A stretch of 64,000 nucleotides of DNA from contig CALBNV010000078.1 of NCBI GenBank assembly GCA_937896895.1, forward strand, positions 13,972 to 77,971, read 5' to 3'. The DNA comes from an uncultured Bacteroidales bacterium (GTDB lineage: Bacteria; Bacteroidota; Bacteroidia; Bacteroidales; F082). The position numbers were made by a program, and so were the translations under genes. The notes under the pieces were generated by a model that worked only from the letters and a program-made list of their open reading frames with translations, was not told where the DNA came from and did not search any database. Below are positions 42,716 through 51,653 of the stretch, one piece after another. Position 1 is the first letter of the stretch, and each line of letters begins with the position of its first letter.

Positions 42716-43639
42716 ATGAATAGCACCCCTCTCGTTTCGGTTATCATTCCAAACTATAATCATGCTCGGTATTTGGATCAGCGCATACAGACTGTGCTGA
42801 ATCAGACATATCAAAACTTCGAGGTTATCATCTTAGATGACTGCTCGACGGATAATAGTCTTGAGGTGATTGCCAAATACAAAGATAACCATCATGTTTC
42901 GCAAGTGGTCGTCAATGAACAGAACTCTGGTAGCACCTTCAAACAATGGGACAAAGGCATACATCTTGCCAATGGCGAACTTATCTGGATTGCAGAAAGT
43001 GATGACTATTGCGAGTTGAATATGTTGGAGGAACTAGTGAAAGCAATGATGAAAAAGAAGAATGTAGTTGTAGCATTTTCATCATTTGTAATATTTTCCG
43101 ATGACGGATATATTAGTAAAGCCAAAGAAAGAGGAACATTATATTTTAGAAGTCCACAATTTATTTCTAAACGAATGTTGCGTGGTAATGTAATAATGAA
43201 TGCGAGTGGTGCAATCTTTAACAAAGAAATCTATCATCAGATTTCACAAAATTTTCAAACTTTTCAAAGTGCTGGAGATTATATGTTTTGGACAGAGGTC
43301 GTGGCGTTCGGTGAAATAGCAATGGTAAAGAAAAATTTAACTTACTTTAGAATACATACTGGTTCTGTTACGAGCGATAATGTCTCAAAAGGTGTTACGC
43401 CATTTGAGGAAAAAAGAGTGTTTGATTATATTTGTCAACATTATGTTCCTTCGAAATGGCAAAAACATATTGCTCGTTCAATTAGAAATAAGGCATTCTC
43501 AGCTCGAAATTTTGATTCAATGGAAATAAAAAGTAGAATACTTAGATGTTGGAAAATTGAGCATCATGTACCGCTATTAGAAAAGTGCTATTTATTATTG
43601 TCTCATTTTTTGGAGAACCATTTAGAAATAATTATTTAG
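42716..43639 (+). CDS. Glycosyltransferase family 2
   Basis: 307 residues. The GT-A start is PLVSVIIPNYNHARYL, then ILDDCSTDNS near residue 42 and IAESDDYCEL near 90. The rest is less conserved and AT-rich. It lies 3 bases before the GT4 gene, in a run of closely packed transferases on one transcript. Confidence 0.87.
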   Translation: MNSTPLVSVIIPNYNHARYLDQRIQTVLNQTYQNFEVIILDDCSTDNSLEVIAKYKDNHHVSQVVVNEQNSGSTFKQWDKGIHLANGELIWIAESDDYCELNMLEELVKAMMKKKNVVVAFSSFVIFSDDGYISKAKERGTLYFRSPQFISKRMLRGNVIMNASGAIFNKEIYHQISQNFQTFQSAGDYMFWTEVVAFGEIAMVKKNLTYFRIHTGSVTSDNVSKGVTPFEEKRVFDYICQHYVPSKWQKHIARSIRNKAFSARNFDSMEIKSRILRCWKIEHHVPLLEKCYLLLSHFLENHLEIII

Positions 43640-43642
43640 TTT

Positions 43643-44806
43643 ATGAATATCTTGTTTGTATCACCAAGTTATAATCCTCTCGATGGTACAGGTTGGGGAT
43701 CTGTACAAAGAACAAACCTTTTATTTGAGGCTTGTACACAATTAGGACACGTGGATGTTATCACCTTTGTAGATAATGTTGTATCTTCAAGGGAAGATTG
43801 CATTATCTTATACGCAAAATCAGATAATGAGATACAACACAAGGAAGGACGAGTACAAAAACTGTTACGAATGTTTGCTCCGTGGAATCCATATACAATG
43901 TTCCCGAAAAATGCTCATAGAGCGGCTATCGTTCGTCAGTTTGTTCTACAAAAGTCATATGACCTGATCGTTTGTCGATATATTCCATCGGCAATGGAAT
44001 GTGGATTACTTGATTATACTAATAAGTTAGTTATTGATGTAGATGATAATCCATTAGATGTCGAACGAACAGCCGCCCGCACATCTCGAACGCTACGTAA
44101 TCGTTTATACCACTGTTATCGTGCGATGGTCATTGGCGATGTTTTGCAAAAAATCCAAAACCAATGTCATTTTACATTCTTTGCTAATCCCTCCCAAGCC
44201 ATCTTCAAGAACTCCGCTTATTTACCAAATATACCTTTTTACGACTATGATATGAAAGTTGTTGATTTTTCGAAAACGACAAATCGAATTCTCTTTGTTG
44301 GAAATATGAGTTATGGTCCTAATAGTGCCGGAGTTTTGCATTTTATTAAAAATATACTTCCTCTTGTACAAAAAGAAATACCAGACGTGGAGTTACACTT
44401 GGTAGGAGGGTGTAATGATGAAGCATTTCTTACTCAATGCAAAAACACAGAAAGAGTACAATATATGGGCTTCGTGGATAGTCTTGAAGAAGAATATTCT
44501 CAAGCAAGGGTTGTGGCCGTACCTATATATGGTGGCGCAGGAACAAACATAAAAGTTTTGGAAGCCATGAAGATGAGCCGACCTTGTGTCACCACTATAT
44601 ATGGTGTACGAGGTTTTTTAGATTATTTCCACAACGGACAAGAAATTCTTGTTGCGGATGACAATCAACAGTTTGCTTGCGCTATTGTGGAAATGTTGAG
44701 CAATGAAACTAAGAATCACGAAATTTCTCTGCGTGCTCAAGAGGTCGTGACGACTCATTTCTCTCGTGAAGCTTTTAATGCGATAGTCAAACAAAATTTA
44801 TCATAG
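43643..44806 (+). CDS. Glycosyltransferase family 4 (GT-B), first paralogue
   Basis: 387 residues with a two-domain GT-B layout. The start NILFVSPSYNPLDGTGWGSVQRTN precedes an N-terminal domain with DVDDNPLDV, and the C-terminal nucleotide-sugar domain has ILFVGNMSYGPNSAGVLHFI, VQYMGFVDSLEEEY and VPIYGGAGTNIKVLEAMKMSRPCVTT. It is similar along its length to the 56029 gene, so the locus contains a duplicated module. Confidence 0.88.
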   Translation: MNILFVSPSYNPLDGTGWGSVQRTNLLFEACTQLGHVDVITFVDNVVSSREDCIILYAKSDNEIQHKEGRVQKLLRMFAPWNPYTMFPKNAHRAAIVRQFVLQKSYDLIVCRYIPSAMECGLLDYTNKLVIDVDDNPLDVERTAARTSRTLRNRLYHCYRAMVIGDVLQKIQNQCHFTFFANPSQAIFKNSAYLPNIPFYDYDMKVVDFSKTTNRILFVGNMSYGPNSAGVLHFIKNILPLVQKEIPDVELHLVGGCNDEAFLTQCKNTERVQYMGFVDSLEEEYSQARVVAVPIYGGAGTNIKVLEAMKMSRPCVTTIYGVRGFLDYFHNGQEILVADDNQQFACAIVEMLSNETKNHEISLRAQEVVTTHFSREAFNAIVKQNLS

Positions 44807-44809
44807 AAT

Positions 44810-45880
44810 ATGTTAGTCTCCTTCATTATCCCTTCCTACAATTCTGCACACACGGTTAAAAGGTGCTTGGATAGTATATATGCGTTATCTCTCAAACAAA
44901 GTGAGTTTGAGGTAATCTTTGTCGATGATTGCAGTACGGACAACACCACTGATATTGTTCAAAACTATTGTCTCAACACCCAAGAATCAAAGTCCGGCAA
45001 AGTGGAGAACTTGATCTTGCTGCGTCAGCCTAAAAACAACCGTCAAGGAGCGGCACGAAATAGAGGCATTGCCGTGGCTAAAGGGGAATATATCTGCCTC
45101 GTTGATAGCGATGATGCTGTTGCAGAAGGCATTGTATCGGCTATCCAATTAGCCAAGGAACTGCAAACCGATATGACCGCCTTTCATTATGTGAACGCTA
45201 ATGAACATGGACAGATAACCGGGGAGAAAGAACATCTATCGTTTGCTCCAAAACAAATCTTCTCCGGCATTGAGATGCAACTAACCCATTCGTATTGGTG
45301 TTCAGCGCCTTGGGCATATATCTATAGCAAAGCCTTCTTAGACCAATCCTATTATCCTTTCTCGGAAGGCGTACTCTATGAGGATTCGGACTTCGTGAGT
45401 GCCCACCTCTATTATGCTCAGCGGATGGCATACTCGCCGGAAACGGGATATGTCGTTTATTATCGCGATGGCTCTACTACCCACAGTAATAGCCATAAGA
45501 ACAATTCCGACTACCTGTTATTAGGAACACGAATGTTAGCTTTATACAACCGTATCCAACAAGACATAGTTCAACAAAAGCGAACGAATGATGGTATTCA
45601 CAAATTTGCTGATGATGTGTTAGAGGGGGCTTGTTGGAATGTGACGAAATCGTTGAAACGATTGTATAAATTGCCTAATAGTGAAGAGATTCGTGCCTTT
45701 TACGAGTGTGTAGATGCTTATGTGAATCGTCATCAGCTATACGCAGACCCGCTTATGCATCAGTTACAATATTCGTATTTATGGAACACGTGGTCGGCGT
45801 TTTGCATGAAACATAAATATCTCTCTATTATGGTCAATAGTGTATTATCTATTGGTTATAGGTTTTTGCACCATCTGTGA
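44810..45880 (+). CDS. Glycosyltransferase family 2
   Basis: 356 residues. LVSFIIPSYNSAHTVKRCLDSI opens the GT-A domain, with FVDDCSTDNTT near residue 40, RQGAARNRGIAVAKGEYICLVDSDDAV near 85-105, and a YEDSDFVSAH acidic motif near 190, typical of the EpsJ/capsular GT2 group. It ends 5 bases before the truncated ATPase on the opposite strand. Confidence 0.88.
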   Translation: MLVSFIIPSYNSAHTVKRCLDSIYALSLKQSEFEVIFVDDCSTDNTTDIVQNYCLNTQESKSGKVENLILLRQPKNNRQGAARNRGIAVAKGEYICLVDSDDAVAEGIVSAIQLAKELQTDMTAFHYVNANEHGQITGEKEHLSFAPKQIFSGIEMQLTHSYWCSAPWAYIYSKAFLDQSYYPFSEGVLYEDSDFVSAHLYYAQRMAYSPETGYVVYYRDGSTTHSNSHKNNSDYLLLGTRMLALYNRIQQDIVQQKRTNDGIHKFADDVLEGACWNVTKSLKRLYKLPNSEEIRAFYECVDAYVNRHQLYADPLMHQLQYSYLWNTWSAFCMKHKYLSIMVNSVLSIGYRFLHHL

Positions 45881-45885
45881 AATAT

Positions 45886-46746
45886 CTATACGAATTGTGT
45901 CATAAAAACAGGCAGATAAGTCATCTCCTGCTCGTGATGCAAATCTTTGGTGTAAATTAAATATCGATTCCCTATTCTTGAGGAAAATTTCTTGCAAAAG
46001 GCATCCAGTGAAGCATGTGTCTTGTAACCAGATGATTTAACTTCAATGGGACAAATCTTGCTTCCTTGAGAAAGTAAGAAATCAACCTCATAGTTGTGAT
46101 TACTATTGGGGACAGGCCATGTGTGATAGAATAGTTTATGCCCCGATGCAACTAACATTTGTGCAACCATATTCTCATACACGTAACCCAAAACGGCGGA
46201 CAATTTATCCGACAATAGTTTTTGATAGATAATATTATCAATACAACTTTTATCCCAAAACGCTAAAGTGGTAAATAGACCTGTATCTGATAGGTACATC
46301 TTATATTGTCTATAATTCGTATGCATGGATAAACCTACATTCGGATCATCGGCATGATGCGCAATATTTACCGTTAAGCTGTCCTCTAAATCATGGAGCA
46401 GTTCGGCAAATGTATTTTCTGTGGAGGCTCCTATAACGGTCGTCTTTTTATAACGCGAAGCATTACCTGTTAATTGGGATGGAATAGCTTGGAAAAGTTT
46501 GGAAATTTTACCGCTTGGGTCTATTTTGTGAAAATCATCCATATATAACTCAATGATTTCGCGCTTGACAGCATCTACCTCCGCTAAGTTTTGTGTGGAT
46601 ATATACTTGCAGACTGCTTGTGGCATTCCTCCCACTAACATATACAGCCGGAATTTGCGTAACAAGTCACGTACGACAGCGTCACCGATGGAACGACGAC
46701 TATTAAATGATTGGTGTAATAATGGAACGGTTACGGAATCTTGCAT
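45886..46746 (-). pseudogene. Truncated AAA_14/DUF4143 ATPase
   Basis: 286 residues from an internal Met. In-frame sequence upstream (LDYEEFSWA) belongs to the same protein, but a stop precedes it and the whole P-loop domain is missing, although a family promoter (46802-46809) remains. What is left covers LRKFRLYMLVGGMPQAVCKYI, YLSDTGLFTTLAF, YVYENMVAQMLVASG and the nuclease-like EVDFLLSQGSKICPIEVKSSG. This is best read as an internal deletion of the N-terminal half, leaving a gene that is probably inactive. Confidence 0.8.
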
Positions 46747-46801
46747 GGCCCATGAGAATTCTTCGTAATCCAGCAGTAATGATTAATATTGAAAAACGCG
46801 G

Positions 46802-46890
46802 CAAAGGTACTAAAGATAAATGATATATGTAAATTTTTAATAGGAATCCCCAAATTTTTTATACAAAAAACCAGCGGAATCCCCAAATTT
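46802..46890 (-). promoter_or_regulatory. Promoter and paired repeat of the truncated ATPase
   Basis: CAAAGGTA at 46802-46809 reads TACCTTTG on the minus strand, a -7 box. Upstream of it GGAATCCCCAAATTT occurs at 46843-46857 and again at 46876-46890 (33-bp period). This is the same arrangement, with different repeat sequence, as at the other ATPase genes. Confidence 0.55.
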
Positions 46891-46936
46891 AGATATTTCT
46901 CTATATGAAATAAACAAGATAAAACAAAATAATTAT

Positions 46937-47405
46937 ATGCAAAAACTCCTCTCTATCGTAATCCCCGTTTATAAGGTGGAATTACATCCGTAAATGTATG
47001 GCGCCCACATCTTCCACACCAACAACAAAGAGGTTTGGGACTTCGTGAACTCGCTGGTGGAGTTTAATCGCTATACGAACTGCCCTGTCGCCAACTACAA
47101 GAGCGAACTCTACAACTTACCCTTCAACATGAACACTTTCTGCCAGATGTGGAAAGATGTTCACACACCCGAAGAAGCAAAGGCTCGCATTGAGGAACAG
47201 AAAGCAGAAGCCGTAGCCTGGTATGGAACAGTATTATCCTGTCAATGATGATAAGAACAATGCGCTTGCAGAGCAATATCGGGAACTTGCGGCAAAAGAG
47301 GAGAATGTAATCTTTGGCGGTCGTTTGGCGGAATATAAATACTACGACATGGCTCCTGTCGTTGAACAGGTAATGGAAAAATGTAATGGTTTGTTTGTGA
47401 AATGA
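46937..47405 (+). pseudogene. glf: Scar: GT2 start joined to remnants of UDP-galactopyranose mutase (glf)
   Basis: The first 18 codons (MQKLLSIVIPVYKVE...) are a GT2 N-terminus ended by TAA at 46991-46993. Directly after comes Glf sequence missing its FAD-binding N-terminus: YGAHIFHTNNKEVWDFVNSL, NLPFNMNTFCQMW, then, past a large internal deletion, QYYPVNDDKNNALAEQYREL and EENVIFGGRLAEYKYYDM, in another frame. Active Glf makes UDP-galactofuranose; this copy cannot. The remnants suggest an ancestor of this locus used galactofuranose. Confidence 0.85.
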
Positions 47406-47419
47406 AAAATTGAACATAT

Positions 47420-48700
47420 ATGCCTACAGCAATTGAATTTGAAAACATCTCCAAGCAGTACCGCTTGGGATTGGTGAGTACCAAAACCTTGAGCCACGAT
47501 GTCAGAAGGTTCTGGATTACCAATGTCTTGGGCAAAGAAGACCCGTATCTGAAGATAGGTGAGACCAACGACCGCTCCACGAAAGGCAGTTCGGAATACG
47601 TCTGGGCCTTGCGCGACATCAACTTCAAGGTGGAGCAGGGCGATGTTGTCGGTATTATCGGCAAGAATGGCGCCGGCAAGAGCACGCTGCTGAAACTCTT
47701 GTCGAAAGTTACCGGCCCCACAACGGGAACTATTCGTGCTAAAGGCCGTATCGGTTCCTTGCTTGAAGTGGGAACGGGCTTTCATTCCGAAATGACGGGC
47801 CGTGAAAACATTTTCCTGAATGGAGCAATCTTGGGTATGACAAAAAATGATATTCAGCGAAAACTTGATGAGATTGTTGATTTCTCAGGTTGTGAGCGTT
47901 ATATTGATACGCCTGTGAAGCGTTATTCATCAGGTATGATGGTGCGTCTTGGTTTTGCCGTTGCTGCTCATCTCGATCCTGAAATCTTGGTTGTGGACGA
48001 AGTGTTGGCTGTTGGTGATGCCGAATTTCAGAAGAAAGCCATTGGCAAGATGCAGGATGTGAGTAAGGGAGAAGGGAGAACGGTGTTGTTTGTGAGTCAT
48101 AACATGGCGAGTGTTCAAAGATTATGTAAACGAGGTGTACTACTTGAGAAAGGTAATATACGTACGATTGGTCCGATATCAGATGTGATATCTGAGTATT
48201 TAAAAGATGATGTCGTGAAAACCGAATATATCAATAGTAATCCAAGTCTTACTGATCAGATTAATTTACTATATGCAAAAATAGGACCCGCTTTTGGTGA
48301 TTTGATATATCCGACTACTCCAATAAATATAGATTTTCGTATTCGCATCAATAAACCTGTTGGTCATTTGGTTGTTGGCTTTAATTTGTTAAGTTCATAT
48401 CAGACTTACTTGGCACGTGCGGATTATAATGATTATAATGGTTTATTGACTTTGGAACCAGGCGAATATGATTTCCATTTTCAAATACCTGCTAATACGT
48501 TGTCAAACGGAGATTATCGAATAGTTCTAGATACAGCGGAGCGTAATGTTAAAAATTATGCAGGAGAGGATTCTCAATTACTATTTACAGTATCGGTTGA
48601 TGAGAAAAGTACAATTAATACATTTAGTGAGGATTGTGATTTTAAAAAATCTATTATTAGAGAACCTTGGTTGGTGGATTATAAATTCATAAAGGGATGA
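47420..48700 (+). CDS. Polysaccharide ABC exporter ATPase with C-terminal glycan-binding domain (Wzt-like)
   Basis: 426 residues. The ATPase has Walker A GIIGKNGAGKSTLL near residue 80, signature RYSSGMMVRLGFAVA near 175 and Walker B ILVVDEVLAVGDAEF near 195. The insert before Walker A (TKTLSHDVRRFWITNVLG) is common in Wzt proteins. The C-terminal 160 residues form a Wzt_C-like beta sandwich (LVVGFNLLSSYQTYLA ... YDFHFQIPANTLSNGDYRI), which recognises the finished chain. Base composition falls sharply after the ATPase part. It should pair with the permeases at 38630 and 39959. Confidence 0.9.
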   Translation: MPTAIEFENISKQYRLGLVSTKTLSHDVRRFWITNVLGKEDPYLKIGETNDRSTKGSSEYVWALRDINFKVEQGDVVGIIGKNGAGKSTLLKLLSKVTGPTTGTIRAKGRIGSLLEVGTGFHSEMTGRENIFLNGAILGMTKNDIQRKLDEIVDFSGCERYIDTPVKRYSSGMMVRLGFAVAAHLDPEILVVDEVLAVGDAEFQKKAIGKMQDVSKGEGRTVLFVSHNMASVQRLCKRGVLLEKGNIRTIGPISDVISEYLKDDVVKTEYINSNPSLTDQINLLYAKIGPAFGDLIYPTTPINIDFRIRINKPVGHLVVGFNLLSSYQTYLARADYNDYNGLLTLEPGEYDFHFQIPANTLSNGDYRIVLDTAERNVKNYAGEDSQLLFTVSVDEKSTINTFSEDCDFKKSIIREPWLVDYKFIKG

Positions 48701-48775
48701 AATCTGGTATGTCCTATAAAAAATTCTCACGCATATCGTATAGGTAATGATGCTTCTCAAGATTCTTAGGAAATA

Positions 48776-49780
48776 GTGAAACAGAACAATTTTAACATAC
48801 TAAGATTAATTTGCGCGCTTCTTGTGATAGTATCGCATTCGTGGGATCTTGCGGGGAGTGCTGAGATGGAACCGTTATTGGTTTTAACGGATGGCCGATT
48901 AGTCTGTTCTGCTATTGGTCTTTGTGGATTTTTTACAATTAGTGGTTATCTTGTCTATATTAGCTTAATGAGAAGTCGTACTATTGGAGTTTATATAGAA
49001 AAAAGATGGTTGAGGATATTTCCAGGGTTGATTGTTTGCCTCTTACTTACGTTATTTGCCTGTTCTTGGGTCTATAAAGGAATGGGGTGTTATTGGTTGA
49101 AAAGTGGAACGTGGAATTATTTGTGGGGAAACCTTACTCTTTATGATGTGCATTTTACCATACCTGGGGTATTTGAAAACAATCCTTATCCAATGTCTAT
49201 TAATGGTTCTATTTGGACATTATGTTATGAGTTTACGATGTATCTGTTTATTATTCCTTTATTCTTCATGCGTGGTAGAAAAACACAGATTATTTTACCT
49301 ATTATTGCATTGATGTTGATTTTGATAAAGAATGTTCTATTTCTCAATAAGTTTGAGCATGCAACATTCATGAGTTATATGAATCTTAATCAATTTTGTA
49401 GTTTCGCACAGTTCTTCATTCTTGGTATGATAATAGCAATCTTAGAGCGCGAGAAGATATTGAAAGAGAAGTGGAAGAGACATAATTGGTTATTAGCGAT
49501 ATGTATTATTTTATTTGTTGGTTGTATAATAATGAAACAAATTGCTGTAGGCATGGTTTTTATGTCCATTTTATTTATACAGGTTGGGAAAAAGAATTGG
49601 CAACCACTGTCTCAGTTTATTAATAAGATCGGCGACTTGTCTTATGGAATATACATATATGGTTTTGTAATTCAGCAGTTTATATTATGTGGGTTTCCTA
49701 ATACCCCCCCCCTGTATTGTGTTGATAATAAGTATGTTATGCGCTACTCTGATTGCCTATGCCTCTTGGCATCTCGTTGA
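48776..49780 (+). CDS. Membrane acyltransferase (OafA/AT3 type), frameshifted at C9 tract
   Basis: 334 residues as read, start GTG. Acyltransferase_3 motifs: FNILRLICALLVIVSHSW, IGLCGFFTISGYLVY, EKRWLRIFPGL, SINGSIWTLCYEF, and many transmembrane helices. At the C9 run (49704-49712) the frame slips and the last residues (YCVDNKYVMRYSDCLC) are unnatural. With C8 the frame continues as IVLIISMLCATLIAYASWHLVEKKALKLKERL-like and stops at 49814, overlapping the next ATG as ATGA. This is strong evidence that C8 is the working form, making the gene phase-variable or the run misread. Confidence 0.85.
   Translation: MKQNNFNILRLICALLVIVSHSWDLAGSAEMEPLLVLTDGRLVCSAIGLCGFFTISGYLVYISLMRSRTIGVYIEKRWLRIFPGLIVCLLLTLFACSWVYKGMGCYWLKSGTWNYLWGNLTLYDVHFTIPGVFENNPYPMSINGSIWTLCYEFTMYLFIIPLFFMRGRKTQIILPIIALMLILIKNVLFLNKFEHATFMSYMNLNQFCSFAQFFILGMIIAILEREKILKEKWKRHNWLLAICIILFVGCIIMKQIAVGMVFMSILFIQVGKKNWQPLSQFINKIGDLSYGIYIYGFVIQQFILCGFPNTPPLYCVDNKYVMRYSDCLCLLASR
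49704..49712 (+). repeat. C9 homopolymer tract in the acyltransferase gene
   Basis: Nine C in a row near the 3' end of the AT3 gene. One fewer restores the natural membrane-helix C-terminus and the ATGA overlap with the following gene. Confidence 0.85.
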
Positions 49781-49810
49781 AAAGAAAGCTCTAAAATTGA
49801 AGGAAAGATT

Positions 49811-50698
49811 ATGATATCATATATCGTTTGCTCAAGAACTGCAAATTTGGCAGATAAAATAGTTAAAAATATTGCCACTACGGTTGGCTGTGACTATGAG
49901 TTGGTTGTGATTGATAATAGCCATAAGGAGTATAATATCTTTACAGCCTATGAAGAAGGGGTAAAGAGAGCGAAGGGGGATATTCTTTGTTTTGCTCATG
50001 ATGATGTTGTAAATTATCATACTTCTAATTGGGGTGTCAATGTAGAGCGGCATTTCGCTGAAGACGATAGCTTAGGTTGTGTCGGTATTGTTGGAACTCA
50101 TTTTGCTCCTAACACTCCTTTTGAGTGGTATCATTGTCTCTTACAGTCCGGAGGTTGTATTATGACGACGAACGGTAAGAGCGAGAATATGCAATATTTA
50201 GATCATTTCACGGATGGAAAAACTATCATAGAAGCTGTTGTGCTAGATGGACAATGGATGTGTATCAGGAGGTCGCTGTTTGACAAGGGATTGATACGAT
50301 GGGATAAGGAGAATTTTGATGGATGGCATTGTTATGATACGGATATCTGTTTTCAAGTAAGGAATGCTGGATATAAAGTGGGAATTGTAGCAGATGTATT
50401 AATTGAACATACTTCCTTCGGTACATGTACAAAAGCGTGGATAGAAGCGACAAAGAAAGTATATGAGAAATGGAAACATACGCTCCCTCAAGTAGCTGGT
50501 ATGCAAATGTCTGAAGAAGAAACCAAAATTAGAACACAATATATAGAACTCGCTATGGGGCATTTTTTTAGCGTAGTTAAGGCAACCGAAGAACTGAAAA
50601 ATATTAGGCATTCTCATGCATATCAAATAGGAAAGGGGATTGTGCGACCTATTGCGAAGATGGTTAAATCACTTGTGTGTGGGGGGGGGGATTCGTAA
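49811..50698 (+). CDS. Glycosyltransferase (GT2-like), ending just past a G10 tract
   Basis: 295 residues: ISYIVCSRTANLADKIVKNI, LVVIDNSHKEYNIFTAYEEG, ILCFAHDDVVNYHTSNWG with the acidic motif HDD, and GWHCYDTDICFQVRNAGYKVGIV. This resembles the Glyco_tranf_2_5 group. The frame ends CGGGDS shortly after ten G (50681-50690). With nine G it would continue in frame into the next transferase, giving one protein of about 610 residues with two GT domains. Confidence 0.82.
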   Translation: MISYIVCSRTANLADKIVKNIATTVGCDYELVVIDNSHKEYNIFTAYEEGVKRAKGDILCFAHDDVVNYHTSNWGVNVERHFAEDDSLGCVGIVGTHFAPNTPFEWYHCLLQSGGCIMTTNGKSENMQYLDHFTDGKTIIEAVVLDGQWMCIRRSLFDKGLIRWDKENFDGWHCYDTDICFQVRNAGYKVGIVADVLIEHTSFGTCTKAWIEATKKVYEKWKHTLPQVAGMQMSEEETKIRTQYIELAMGHFFSVVKATEELKNIRHSHAYQIGKGIVRPIAKMVKSLVCGGGDS

Positions 50699-51653
50699 AG
50701 TAGATATAGTATTGATAACATATAATCAAGCTAACTTTATAAATGAGGCAATCGAAGGTTTATTGCGACAAAATAGTGAAGCGTTGAGTATCCGTGTTAT
50801 TGTGGCAGACGATCATAGTACGGATAATACTCTAGAAATTATTCGTACTGCCAGTCAAACTGAAAAAGGGAAAAAGTTGGAATGGTTATTTTTGACGGAA
50901 GAACAAAATATGGGTATCGCTGCCAACTATAAACGAGCAATAGCAGCCACATCAGCCGACTATGTGGCTATTTTGGAGGGAGATGACTATTGGACAGACT
51001 CATATCGATTACAGAAACATGTTGATTATATGTCCACTCATGCGGATTGTGTGATTACTAAGAATCAATATCTGCAATATAGCCAACAACGAAAAGAATG
51101 GGGGATTTTAGCAAAAGAGCCTCAGATAATGGTTCTGCGAGAAATAATCAATCATTATCCTTTGGCGAATTTATCGGCTACGGTGTATAGAGGAGATGTG
51201 TTACGTAATATAGGAGACAAAGTCTTTGAGTATGGGGAGAAACAGCGACGAGAGGCTACTGATTGGTATATGACGCTTGAAGTGATAAAACATGGGTATA
51301 TGTACATTTTTGATGATGTAATGTCTGTTTATCGCGTTGATACGGGTGATAATATTTCAAGGGTGGAAAAAACATATCAAGAAGAGTTGGATAAAGTTAA
51401 GATATGCTATGAGCAAACGTTAGAATTATTAGGGAAAAGTTATCAAGCAGAATGTTTGCAAATCGTGAAACGAACAGAGGATTTTATTCAAAAAGATAAA
51501 GAAAATAGAAGAGTACAACAATGGTCAAAATATATTAGCCCTTGCATGGCAGAATTTATGTGGCGAACGATGCCAAAGATAATGTCTGTGATTAAACATT
51601 GTGGAAGGAGACTGATTCCGAATGCCTTGTATAAGAAGTTTAAGGGCAAGTAG
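50640..51653 (+). CDS. Glycosyltransferase family 2 without an ATG, downstream of the G10 tract
   Basis: The GT2 domain starts VDIVLITYNQANFINEAIEGLL and has VADDHSTDNT and ILEGDDYWTD. No ATG is available before the domain; the only start in frame is TTG at 50640, and the residues from there to the G run (MCDLLRRWLNHLC) are out-of-frame reading of the previous gene. It is therefore most likely the second half of a fusion with the 49811 gene, switched by the G tract. Confidence 0.8.
   Translation: MCDLLRRWLNHLCVGGGIRKVDIVLITYNQANFINEAIEGLLRQNSEALSIRVIVADDHSTDNTLEIIRTASQTEKGKKLEWLFLTEEQNMGIAANYKRAIAATSADYVAILEGDDYWTDSYRLQKHVDYMSTHADCVITKNQYLQYSQQRKEWGILAKEPQIMVLREIINHYPLANLSATVYRGDVLRNIGDKVFEYGEKQRREATDWYMTLEVIKHGYMYIFDDVMSVYRVDTGDNISRVEKTYQEELDKVKICYEQTLELLGKSYQAECLQIVKRTEDFIQKDKENRRVQQWSKYISPCMAEFMWRTMPKIMSVIKHCGRRLIPNALYKKFKGK
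50681..50690 (+). repeat. G10 tract at the junction of two glycosyltransferase frames
   Basis: Ten G preceded by alternating GT. A loss of one G joins the frames of the 49811 and 50640 genes without a stop. Confidence 0.88.
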
